DNA of 9,352 bases, taken from positions 1 through 9,352 of the forward strand of contig SYEI01000437.1 of NCBI GenBank assembly GCA_005800865.1, read 5' to 3'. Position numbers and translations under genes: made by a program. This document shows positions 1 to 6,263 of the stretch, in pieces; position 1 is the stretch's first letter, and every line of letters starts with the position of its first letter. This DNA is from Bacteroidota bacterium. GTDB lineage: Bacteria; Bacteroidota; Bacteroidia; B-17B0; Aurantibacillaceae. Under the pieces are notes generated by a model. It had not been told where the DNA came from and searched no databases. It saw only the letters and a program-made list of their open reading frames with translations.

Positions 1-1
1 T

Positions 2-844
2 GTAGCAGTAGATGCAGTTAATTCTAGCGGTGGGATTGTTATTCCTATGTTATTAGAAGCATTGGGAGTAAAAACCATTCATAAAATACATTGCGAGCCT
101 ACAGGCCATTTTGCTCATAATCCTGAGCCATTGCCTGAACATTTAAGAGATTTATCGGAAGCTGTTGTAAAAACCAAATCGGATTTAGGTATTAGCGTTG
201 ACCCTGATGTTGACCGTTTAGCTTTAGTTTGTGAGGACGGAGAAATGTTTGGCGAAGAGTATACTTTAGTAGCAGTTGCTGATGCCGTATTACAACATCA
301 TAAAGGAGGAAATACAGTTTCAAATTTATCATCAACTCGTGCTTTGCGCGACGTGACAGAAAAAATGGGAGGCTCCTACTCTGCTTCGGCTGTTGGAGAG
401 GTTAACGTTGTAAATATGATGAAATCTACCAACGCTATTATTGGTGGCGAAGGAAATGGTGGCGTTATATTACCTGAATTACATTATGGTAGAGATGCTT
501 TAGTTGGTGTGGCTATCTTTTTAACACACTTAGCAAAGTATGGTAAATCATGTTCTATGCTTCGTAAATCATATCCTAATTATTACATTTCTAAAAATAA
601 AATTGAGTTGACTCCCGAAATTGATGTCGACAAAGTTTTAGTAAACGTTAAAGAAAAATACGCTAAACAGCCTGTAAATACAGTGGATGGTGTAAAAATA
701 GAATTTGATAAAGAATGGGTGCATTTACGTAAATCGAACACTGAACCTATTATTAGAATTTATAGCGAGAGCGAAAGCGTGAGTACGGCTGATGCTTTAG
801 CAAAAAAAATTATTGAAGATATTAAAGAGATTATTAAAAAATAA
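2..844 (+). CDS. glmM: Phosphoglucosamine mutase (GlmM-like phosphohexomutase), 5'-truncated
   Basis: This is the C-terminal 280 residues of an alpha-D-phosphohexomutase, probably the enzyme that interconverts glucosamine-6-phosphate and glucosamine-1-phosphate on the cytosolic route to UDP-GlcNAc. The reading frame is open from base 2 (VAVDAVNSSGG...), so the ATG at 47 is an internal methionine and the true start lies outside the window. Visible family landmarks are the metal-binding loop DPDVDR (bases 200-217), the sugar-specificity loop GEGNGG (446-463) and the phosphate-binding loop RKSNTEP (728-748) in domain 4. Full-length members are about 450-460 residues. What is missing is domain 1 with the catalytic phosphoserine. 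The GEGNGG loop differs from the GEQSGH-type loop of E. coli GlmM and resembles the archaeal-type GlmM group, to which many Bacteroidota enzymes belong. Phosphomannomutase or phosphoglucomutase activity cannot be excluded. The next gene starts 75 nt downstream on the same strand. Confidence 0.88.
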   Translation, partial: VAVDAVNSSGGIVIPMLLEALGVKTIHKIHCEPTGHFAHNPEPLPEHLRDLSEAVVKTKSDLGISVDPDVDRLALVCEDGEMFGEEYTLVAVADAVLQHHKGGNTVSNLSSTRALRDVTEKMGGSYSASAVGEVNVVNMMKSTNAIIGGEGNGGVILPELHYGRDALVGVAIFLTHLAKYGKSCSMLRKSYPNYYISKNKIELTPEIDVDKVLVNVKEKYAKQPVNTVDGVKIEFDKEWVHLRKSNTEPIIRIYSESESVSTADALAKKIIEDIKEIIKK

Positions 845-892
845 GAATCTGATAATAGCTAAATAAAGGATTCATCGAAAACAAAACTTTAC

Positions 893-900
893 GAACTTTG
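893..900 (+). promoter_or_regulatory. Possible -7 promoter element for the cysteine desulfurase gene
   Basis: GAACTTTG matches the Bacteroidota -7 consensus TAnnTTTG at five of its six specified bases and would place the transcript start about 17 nt before the ATG at 920. I see no TTTG element at the expected -33 position, so this is a weak call. Read-through from the mutase gene 75 nt upstream is equally possible. Confidence 0.3.
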
Positions 901-919
901 CAGTTCAAAAATCAACATA

Positions 920-2047
920 ATGAAAGTATATTTAGACAACGCTGCAACTACCAAATTAGACGAAAACGTTTTAGAAGCCATGTTACCATACATGCGAGAA
1001 GAATATGGGAACCCATCATCTATCCATGCTTTTGGACGTAAAACACGTTCTGCTATTGAAGTAGCTCGTAAAACCGTTTCTAAATTATTAAATGTTGCTC
1101 CCGCCGAAATATTTTTCACTTCAGGAGGAACAGAAGCCGACAATATGGCTATTAATCAAAGCATTCATTCATTAGGAATTAAACACGCAATTACTAGTAA
1201 AATTGAACATCACGCTGTTGAAACCACCTTACAACATTTAGAAAAAGAAGGAAAAATAAAATTAAGTTGGGTAAACGTTGATGCTAAAGGAAATGTAGAT
1301 TTAAATCACTTAGAAGAATTATTGAAAACTAACGAGCGTTCTTTTGTAAGTTTAATGCATGCTAACAACGAAATTGGGACTTTATTACCATTAGAGCAAG
1401 TTGGAGAAATTTGCGCAAAGTACGATGCTATTTTCCATAGCGATACTGTGCAAACTATGGGGCATTACCCAATGGATTTACAAAAAATAAAAGTTCATTT
1501 TATTACCTGTGCAGCTCACAAATTTCATGGACCAAAAGGCGTTGGTTTTTTATATGTAAACCATACAGTAAAAATCCAACCAATGATATACGGAGGAGCA
1601 CAAGAACGTAATATGCGCGGTGGTACTGAAAACACTCAGGGTATTATTGGTTTAGCAAAAGCATTAGAAATTTGTTATGCTGAAATGGATGAACATATTG
1701 CTCATATACAAGGTTTAAAAAACTATATGAAAGGGCAATTAGAAAAAGAAATTCCAGGAATTGAATTTAATGGCGAGACCTCTAATGAGAAAAGTTTATA
1801 TACGGTTTTAAATTGTCGTTTTCCAGCTCACCCAGATGCCGAAATGATGTTGTTTAATTTAGATATTATGGGCATTGCTGCTAGTGGTGGTAGTGCTTGC
1901 AGTAGTGGCAGCAATCAAGGTTCTCATGTTTTAAGAGGTATTGGTGCGGATGTATCTCGCGCTTCTGTACGTTTTTCTTTTTGCAAATACACTACCAAAG
2001 AAGAAATTGATTACACGATTGAAAAATTAAAGGGAATGTTGAAGTAA
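920..2047 (+). CDS. Cysteine desulfurase, NifS/IscS type (class V aminotransferase fold)
   Basis: A 375-residue PLP enzyme that takes sulfur from L-cysteine as an enzyme-bound persulfide, leaving alanine, and supplies it for Fe-S cluster assembly or tRNA thiolation in the cytosol. The N terminus YLDNAATT is typical of the family. GGTEADN (69-75) and HANNEIG (147-153) line the cofactor site. Lys201 in AAHKFHGPKG is the expected Schiff-base lysine. Cys327 in GSACSSGS is the persulfide cysteine, followed by the flexible loop and SHVLRGIG. The active-site cysteine segment and length fit the NifS/IscS group rather than SufS, and the Lys/Cys positions are close to those of NifS (about 202 and 325). 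No IscU, IscA or Fdx gene is next to it, so its sulfur acceptor cannot be read from context and I do not choose between iscS and nifS. The ATG at 920 gives the canonical N terminus. The gene converges with the HAD gene, stop codons 1 bp apart. Confidence 0.94.
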   Translation: MKVYLDNAATTKLDENVLEAMLPYMREEYGNPSSIHAFGRKTRSAIEVARKTVSKLLNVAPAEIFFTSGGTEADNMAINQSIHSLGIKHAITSKIEHHAVETTLQHLEKEGKIKLSWVNVDAKGNVDLNHLEELLKTNERSFVSLMHANNEIGTLLPLEQVGEICAKYDAIFHSDTVQTMGHYPMDLQKIKVHFITCAAHKFHGPKGVGFLYVNHTVKIQPMIYGGAQERNMRGGTENTQGIIGLAKALEICYAEMDEHIAHIQGLKNYMKGQLEKEIPGIEFNGETSNEKSLYTVLNCRFPAHPDAEMMLFNLDIMGIAASGGSACSSGSNQGSHVLRGIGADVSRASVRFSFCKYTTKEEIDYTIEKLKGMLK

Positions 2048-2048
2048 C

Positions 2049-2678
2049 TTAAATCAACTTTAACTCTTTTAATAAATCTTCGACTTCATTGTTTTTTTCT
2101 AACAGCATTGCTTTTACACCAAGTGTTAATGCACCTTCAACATGTTGAGGAGAATCGTCGATAAATAAAGTTTCTTCAGCAACTAAATTATTTTCATTTA
2201 ATACAGATTCAAAAATATCGGCGTTAGGTTTTCGTTGATTCATTCGGCATGAATAGTATACTTTCTCAAAAAAAGGTTCTAAATTTTGATAACCATGTGA
2301 TGCAAATAGTGTTTTTTCGAACTCTAATACATGACTTTCGTTTGTATTACTTAATAAGAACAAGCGGTAATTAGGTTTTAATTTACTGAGTAATTCTAAT
2401 CTATGTTTTGGAAAATCCAACAACATCGCATTCCACGCAAATAATAATTCCTCATCCGTCACATCATTTCGCAATGCTTTTTTTAATTCAATAAAAAAAT
2501 CTTTTTCTGTTATTTGTCCTTTGTCAAATAAATCAAATACAGGTGTTTGCTGTAATTGGTTATAAATAGATTCGAAAGGCTGGTTTGATAATTTATTAAA
2601 TTCGGATATAGTTTTTGGAATATCAAGATTAATAATGACACCACCTAAATCGAAAATTATATTTTTTATTTGCCCCAT
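2049..2678 (-). CDS. HAD-superfamily phosphatase, subfamily IA (YihX-like)
   Basis: A 209-residue cytosolic haloacid-dehalogenase-fold hydrolase, probably a small-molecule phosphatase. All four HAD motifs are present: motif I FDLGGVI with nucleophile Asp10, motif II LLSNTN with Ser110, motif III Lys150-Pro151 in RKPNADIF, and motif IV FIDDSPQHVEGA with Asp174-Asp175. An alpha-helical cap lies between residues 15 and 85. The usual second aspartate of motif I (DxD) is glycine here (D-L-G), the same pattern as E. coli YihX, an alpha-D-glucose-1-phosphate phosphatase, and the overall order of motifs also resembles YihX. Substrate is therefore inferred only to family level; a sugar phosphate is a reasonable guess. 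It is transcribed away from the tRNA and has its own -7 element 20 nt upstream. The ATG at 2678 sits directly before the hydrophobic strand carrying motif I, which supports the start. Confidence 0.88.
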   Translation of the reverse strand: MGQIKNIIFDLGGVIINLDIPKTISEFNKLSNQPFESIYNQLQQTPVFDLFDKGQITEKDFFIELKKALRNDVTDEELLFAWNAMLLDFPKHRLELLSKLKPNYRLFLLSNTNESHVLEFEKTLFASHGYQNLEPFFEKVYYSCRMNQRKPNADIFESVLNENNLVAEETLFIDDSPQHVEGALTLGVKAMLLEKNNEVEDLLKELKLI

Positions 2679-2682
2679 ATAT

Positions 2683-2713
2683 TTTGTTATTGCGCTACAA
2701 ATATATATTTTTG
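2683..2713 (+). promoter_or_regulatory. Promoter of the tRNA(CAU) gene
   Basis: TTTG at 2683-2686 and TATTTTTG at 2706-2713 match the -33 (TTTG) and -7 (TAnnTTTG) elements of Bacteroidota housekeeping promoters. Their centres are 25 bp apart, close to the expected 26. The predicted transcript start near 2717-2720 leaves about 25 nt of 5' leader for RNase P to remove before the mature tRNA starts at 2744. Confidence 0.6.
2698..2705 (-). promoter_or_regulatory. -7 promoter element of the HAD gene
   Basis: Read on the minus strand this is TATATTTG, a full match to the Bacteroidota -7 consensus TAnnTTTG. It lies 20 nt upstream of the HAD start codon and predicts a leader of about 15 nt. No TTTG is found at the -33 position, so the match rests on the -7 element alone. 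It abuts the tRNA promoter element pointing the other way. Confidence 0.5.
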
Positions 2714-2743
2714 CAGCCTTATCTCCATTTTTGGGTTAAGAGC

Positions 2744-2817
2744 GCTCCTATAGCTCATTCGGTTAGAGCAACTGACTCATAATCAGTAGGTGCCTGGTTC
2801 GATTCCAGGTGGGAGCA
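2744..2817 (+). tRNA. tRNA with anticodon CAU (Ile2 or elongator Met)
   Basis: A full cloverleaf can be folded by eye: acceptor stem 2744-2750 with 2810-2816 (seven pairs, one G-T wobble), D stem 2753-2756 with 2766-2769, anticodon stem ACTGA/TCAGT with loop CTCATAA (anticodon CAT at 2778-2780), a five-base variable loop, and T stem CCTGG/CCAGG with loop TTCGATT. The discriminator is A2817. No CCA is encoded, so the end must be added by CCA-transferase. It is not the initiator tRNA: it has a paired G1-C72 and lacks the three G-C pairs at the base of the anticodon stem. A tRNA(Ile2) read with lysidine-34 is possible, because the C4-G69 and C5-G68 acceptor pairs used by E. coli TilS are present, but sequence inspection alone does not separate this from elongator tRNA(Met). 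Confidence 0.95.
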
Positions 2818-2819
2818 CG

Positions 2820-2866
2820 TAAAAAACAAAAAACCACTTGAAATTCAAGTGGTTTTTTGTTTTTTA
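2820..2866. terminator. Bidirectional terminator: perfect 47-bp palindrome
   Basis: Arms 2820-2842 and 2844-2866 are exact reverse complements around a single central A. The core hairpin is ACCACTTGAA/TTCAAGTGGT, flanked by an A-rich run on the left and a T-rich run on the right, so either strand gives a stem followed by a U-tract. It starts three bases after the mature tRNA end and lies 18 bp from the stop of the opposing lipoprotein gene, exactly where a shared terminator is needed. Confidence 0.88.
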
Positions 2867-2883
2867 AACAATTATAAATTCTT

Positions 2884-3969
2884 TTAAGGTATCGTAAAGT
2901 TAATTTGAGCATTAACCGTTGTTGTTCCTAATGCATTCAATGTGAAGCTTGTGTTAGCAGTGCTTAGCCAATCGCCACTATTAGGTATATTATTTCCATC
3001 TGTATCGTATAAAGCATATACATAATAAGTACCTGGATGCATGTAGTTAAACAAAAAACTAGTGTCATTTGCTGCTAATATAACATAACGCGAACGGTAT
3101 TTTAAATTTACTAAATTAGGAACGGGGCCGCTAAACAAGGGCTGAGTCATTATAATAATGAACACCTTTTTGCTATTATTAGGCACATGAGATGCGTCGT
3201 AACTATAGTTAACAGTGGTTTGTCCTAAATACGGTTGTGCAGTCTCTGGATATGGATCGCCAGCTGGTATGCCAGAGCTAGCGTAATAAATAGATTCGGT
3301 TTGCCCTACAAAGGTTGTAGAAAAATCTTTTGTCATTGATTTTTTAGGGAAAGCAAAATGAGTAATTGTTGCTGTGGTTGATGTACTATCTTTTAATTGA
3401 GCTCTCCAAGACATATGTGGAACAGAAGAAGGCAAGGTATTGGTTTTATTGGTATACGATTTTAAAATTAAACTATCTCCTTTTCTTATCACTTCCGAGT
3501 ATGCTCTCGCTTTTCCTTGTACTACTTCAGAAAAACGATAAAACGACTGACTCGCCGTTTCCGAAACACTATCCGCTAACATGTATGATGAGCGCTTCAT
3601 GCCAACAAAAGAACCTCCGTTTCTAAAAGCTACTTTATAGGAATTGTTATGTTTTACAATAAAAAACGACATAAAAATATCGTTCAATGAATCTAATTCG
3701 TTTTTTGCAGAAACTTGATTTTCTGATATTGGTCTAAAATCAACAATCCATTGAGGATAGCTTCCTAATCCAGTGGTTGAGGAAACTGGTCCGTCCCAAA
3801 TACCATTAACCTTGCTTAACACACCAAAACCTAAGGTGTTTTCTACACTTGGTCCATCAACAGGAGTGTTTGGAGTTTCAGTTTCTTCCGTTTTTTTATC
3901 CTTACACGATTTGCATGAAGGTAACATTGCTATTAAAAATATAATAGCAATTAGTTTAATGTTATTCAT
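2884..3969 (-). CDS. Predicted lipoprotein of unknown function
   Basis: A 361-residue exported protein. Residues 1-18 form a lipoprotein signal peptide with one basic residue, a hydrophobic core and lipobox LPSC, so Cys19 should be acylated after signal peptidase II cleavage. A low-complexity Lys/Thr/Glu/Pro linker (about 20-43) follows, as expected for a protein tethered to the membrane. The rest is rich in beta-strand-like Ser/Thr/Tyr segments with no transmembrane helix and no catalytic motif I recognise. Near the C terminus, GTYYVYALYDTDGNNIPNSG (313-332) looks like a beta-sandwich strand followed by an Asp-rich, possibly calcium-binding loop (Asp322, Asp324, Asn326-327, Asp333). Residues about 300-360 may therefore be an Ig- or transthyretin-like module; this is inference from the pattern only. 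The start lies 20 nt after the stop of the GT2 gene, so the two are probably co-transcribed and this gene has no obvious promoter of its own. Confidence 0.82.
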   Translation of the reverse strand: MNNIKLIAIIFLIAMLPSCKSCKDKKTEETETPNTPVDGPSVENTLGFGVLSKVNGIWDGPVSSTTGLGSYPQWIVDFRPISENQVSAKNELDSLNDIFMSFFIVKHNNSYKVAFRNGGSFVGMKRSSYMLADSVSETASQSFYRFSEVVQGKARAYSEVIRKGDSLILKSYTNKTNTLPSSVPHMSWRAQLKDSTSTTATITHFAFPKKSMTKDFSTTFVGQTESIYYASSGIPAGDPYPETAQPYLGQTTVNYSYDASHVPNNSKKVFIIIMTQPLFSGPVPNLVNLKYRSRYVILAANDTSFLFNYMHPGTYYVYALYDTDGNNIPNSGDWLSTANTSFTLNALGTTTVNAQINFTIP

Positions 3970-3989
3970 CAGAAGAAATTTAAAGATTA

Positions 3990-4739
3990 TTATTTTCTTC
4001 TTTTATAAATCTTGTTTTTTGCTAAACCTAATTTATTAAAGAAATGTGAGAAAGAAACGCCTAATACACCCATCCCATATTTTGCACTTCTTCTGAAGTT
4101 AATAGAACTTGCTTCGGGGAAGTATTTTGTAGGGCAGGTAATTTCTGCTATTTGAAAACCAGCATAAAATATTTGAGAAATCATTTGATTATCAAATACA
4201 AAATCATCTGAGTTTTCGTGGTAACTAATCGTCTCTAAAATCTCTCTGTTAAACGCTCTATAACCTGTATGATATTCGCTTAATTTTTGATTAATTAAAA
4301 TATTTTGAGTTAAGGTTAAACAACGATTAAAAATATACTTATACATTGGCATACCACCTTTTAAAGCACCTTTACCAAGAATACGTGAACCAAATACCGA
4401 TGGATATAAATCATTGGCAATGATATAACTCATACTATGAATTAATTTAGGGGTATATTGATAATCAGGATGTAACATAATCACGATGTCTGCACCAATT
4501 TCAAGGGCTTTATCGTAACACGTTTTTTGGTTTCCACCATAACCTTTATTTTTTTCGTGGCGAATAACATGCTTAATACCTAGCTGTCTTCCAACCTCAG
4601 TTGTATTATCCGTGCTGTGGTCGTCAACTAAAACAACATCATCCACTATATCAAATGGGATTTCATCGTAAGTACGTTTTAAAGTTAATGCCGCATTATA
4701 TGCAGGCAATACAACCACTATCTTTTTTCCATTAATCAT
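3990..4739 (-). CDS. Glycosyltransferase family 2 (DPM1/DPG-synthase-like)
   Basis: A 249-residue GT-A-fold glycosyltransferase that probably moves a sugar from a nucleotide sugar to a lipid carrier or glycan intermediate at the cytosolic face of the membrane. Landmarks in order: VVLPAYN (9-15) for nucleotide binding, VDDHSTDNT (38-46), NKGYGGNQ (64-71), the segment HPDYQY (90-95) where the metal-binding DxD normally sits, EYHTGYRAF (155-163) and FDNQM (182-186). The layout matches the dolichol-phosphate-mannose/glucose synthase-like branch of GT2. No C-terminal membrane helices are present, unlike the polyprenyl-phosphate transferases with membrane anchors, so it is probably soluble or peripheral. 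The C terminus is strongly basic (KNKIYKRRK). Donor and acceptor cannot be deduced. It is the first gene of a two-gene operon with the downstream lipoprotein and is divergent from the LptF/LptG-type permease, 75 nt away. Confidence 0.9.
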   Translation of the reverse strand: MINGKKIVVVLPAYNAALTLKRTYDEIPFDIVDDVVLVDDHSTDNTTEVGRQLGIKHVIRHEKNKGYGGNQKTCYDKALEIGADIVIMLHPDYQYTPKLIHSMSYIIANDLYPSVFGSRILGKGALKGGMPMYKYIFNRCLTLTQNILINQKLSEYHTGYRAFNREILETISYHENSDDFVFDNQMISQIFYAGFQIAEITCPTKYFPEASSINFRRSAKYGMGVLGVSFSHFFNKLGLAKNKIYKRRK

Positions 4740-4814
4740 ATCCTACAAAAATAACAAAGTTTATATAATTTGTGCCTTTCTGCTTAAAAAATATAATTAA
4801 ATTAGACCTCTAAA
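4740..4814. promoter_or_regulatory. Divergent promoter region between GT2 and permease genes
   Basis: This 75-nt AT-rich gap must hold promoters for both directions. On the minus strand there is TATTTTTG (4746-4753, full -7 match but only 7 nt from the GT2 start) and an alternative TAAACTTTG (4755-4763, one base too long). On the plus strand TATAATTTG (4764-4772, one base too long) would give a leader of about 40 nt. None has a matching -33 TTTG, so I cannot pick one. Confidence 0.35.
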
Positions 4815-6263
4815 TTGGAGTTAAAAGTATTACATAAACATTTGTTAAAGGCGTATTTACCGCCATTTTTCCTTACCCTATTTATTGGAGTGTTCGTTTT
4901 TTTCTTGATTCACGTATTTACCTATATGGACGATATTGTAGGCAAAGGAATGTTAGCATGGATTTTAACGCAGTTTTTTGCTTATTCGTTTATTACTTTT
5001 ATCCCGGTGGCTATGCCTTTAGCGGTTCTTCTTTCCTCTATTATGACTTTTGGGAATTTGGCCGAAAATTATGAATTGGCCGCCATGAAATCTTGTGGAT
5101 TATCCCTTTTCCAAATCATTAAACCCATTTTTATATTCATTATTTTCTTGTCGGGACTAACTTTTGTGTTCAATAACTTTTTATTGCCCGCAGTTACCCT
5201 CAAATCTGCTCGAATGCTTTGGGACATTCGACAAGCTAAACCAACCTTAAGTATTAAAGAGGGTGTTTATTTTGATAAATTAGATGGCTACAGTATTAAA
5301 GTAGGCAATAAAAGTAAAGATGGTCAAACACTATATAATTTAAGTATTTATGATCACTCTGATGGCTTAGGAAACAATATTCAACTTTATGCTGATAGTG
5401 GTAAAATGAAAACCTCTCCCGATACTAATTACCTGCAACTTCAATTAAACAATGGTTCTCGTTATGAAGATATTATGCAGGAGGAAGCTCATAAAACAAC
5501 CCGCCCTTTAATGCAACTACTTTATAAAGAACTCAATATTAATGTGGATATGAGTAGCTTTAAAATGAAGCAAACCGAAGAGGAGTTATTTAAAGGTCAC
5601 CACGAAATGATGAATATTTGGCAAATAGCCATGGAAGTTGACACCTACAATTTAGAAATTGGAAAAAAATACGAGAATTTACAAAATCAATTTAATAATT
5701 ACTTTTTAGCCCGCACCCTTCATTCTTCAAGCATATCAAAAAACCAGCAAGCCATTTACGCGTTTTACAAAAGCTTAACGCCTGATGAATTTAAACGGAG
5801 TGTTGAGAATGCTCAAAATTTAGTGCGTAGTTCTAGCAGCTTTATTGATTCAGTAAATGATGAGATAAGTGTGAAACGATTTAACATCATCGATTATACT
5901 GTTGGCTGGCACAAAAAAATAAATATCTCCTTTGCCTGTATTGTTTTATTTTTTGTAGGCGCTCCTCTTGGTGCTATTATTAGAAAAGGAGGTATGGGTT
6001 TACCAGTAGTGGTGGCAGTTCTATTCTTTTTATTGTATTATGTTGTTTCAATTATTTATGAAGATTTAGTTATTGAGGGTGTATATAGCATCGTATTTGG
6101 TACCTGGTTTCCTCTGATCTTATTTTTACCATTAGGTATTTTTTTAACTTTTAAAGCAGCCAAAGATTCTGCTTTATTTGATATGTATGCTTACACCGAG
6201 CCTATCAAAAAATTATTTAAACGCACACCAAAACCAAATAATGAAAATCCTTCAGCTTTGTAA
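4815..6263 (+). CDS. LptF/LptG-family (YjgP/YjgQ) permease, TTG start
   Basis: A 482-residue inner-membrane permease of the type that, with the ATPase LptB, extracts lipopolysaccharide from the inner membrane and passes it to the periplasmic Lpt bridge. Hydrophobic segments at about 16-36, 51-78, 100-124, 370-390, 396-415 and 428-446 give the expected six helices, three on each side of a periplasmic domain. FGNLAENYELAAMKSCGLS (79-97) matches the conserved cytoplasmic coupling segment that contacts LptB. Residues about 145-255 fit the beta-jellyroll domain, and a helical, charged stretch (about 255-355) makes it longer than the roughly 360 residues of E. coli LptF/LptG. The TTG at 4815 is chosen because an in-frame TAG lies at 4803-4805, no earlier ATG exists, the first ATG downstream would remove most of the first helix, and LELKVLHKHLLKAY matches the usual N terminus. 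LptF versus LptG cannot be decided. The 3' end overlaps the GT4 gene. Confidence 0.88.
   Translation: MELKVLHKHLLKAYLPPFFLTLFIGVFVFFLIHVFTYMDDIVGKGMLAWILTQFFAYSFITFIPVAMPLAVLLSSIMTFGNLAENYELAAMKSCGLSLFQIIKPIFIFIIFLSGLTFVFNNFLLPAVTLKSARMLWDIRQAKPTLSIKEGVYFDKLDGYSIKVGNKSKDGQTLYNLSIYDHSDGLGNNIQLYADSGKMKTSPDTNYLQLQLNNGSRYEDIMQEEAHKTTRPLMQLLYKELNINVDMSSFKMKQTEEELFKGHHEMMNIWQIAMEVDTYNLEIGKKYENLQNQFNNYFLARTLHSSSISKNQQAIYAFYKSLTPDEFKRSVENAQNLVRSSSSFIDSVNDEISVKRFNIIDYTVGWHKKINISFACIVLFFVGAPLGAIIRKGGMGLPVVVAVLFFLLYYVVSIIYEDLVIEGVYSIVFGTWFPLILFLPLGIFLTFKAAKDSALFDMYAYTEPIKKLFKRTPKPNNENPSAL

Noticed and set aside
845..873. GAATC/GATTC inverted repeat as a terminator after the mutase gene
   Set aside because: Only five pairs around a 19-nt loop and no T-run; not distinguishable from chance.
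889..1143. Minus-strand open frame of 84 codons
   Set aside because: It lies inside the cysteine desulfurase gene, whose conserved motifs are on the other strand; its translation matches no family and it has no promoter.
920..2047. Cysteine desulfurase as SufS with a SUF operon
   Set aside because: The active-site cysteine segment (GSACSSGS) and length are NifS/IscS-like and no sufBCD or sufE gene is adjacent.
2049..2678. HAD protein as a haloacid dehalogenase or beta-phosphoglucomutase
   Set aside because: The D-L-G-G motif I and the overall pattern fit YihX-like phosphatases better, and no residue specific to those other enzymes is seen.
3366..3626. Plus-strand open frame of 86 codons
   Set aside because: It is antisense to the middle of the lipoprotein gene; the translation is low-complexity and the coding evidence (signal peptide, operon position) favours the minus strand.
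3773..4039. Plus-strand open frame of 88 codons
   Set aside because: It runs antisense across the lipoprotein signal peptide and the 3' end of the GT2 gene; both are better supported.
6178..6240. N-terminal extension of the GT4 gene to an earlier ATG
   Set aside because: The 21 extra residues lie wholly within the permease gene and do not resemble the family's N terminus; MKILQLCNKAPYP from 6241 does.
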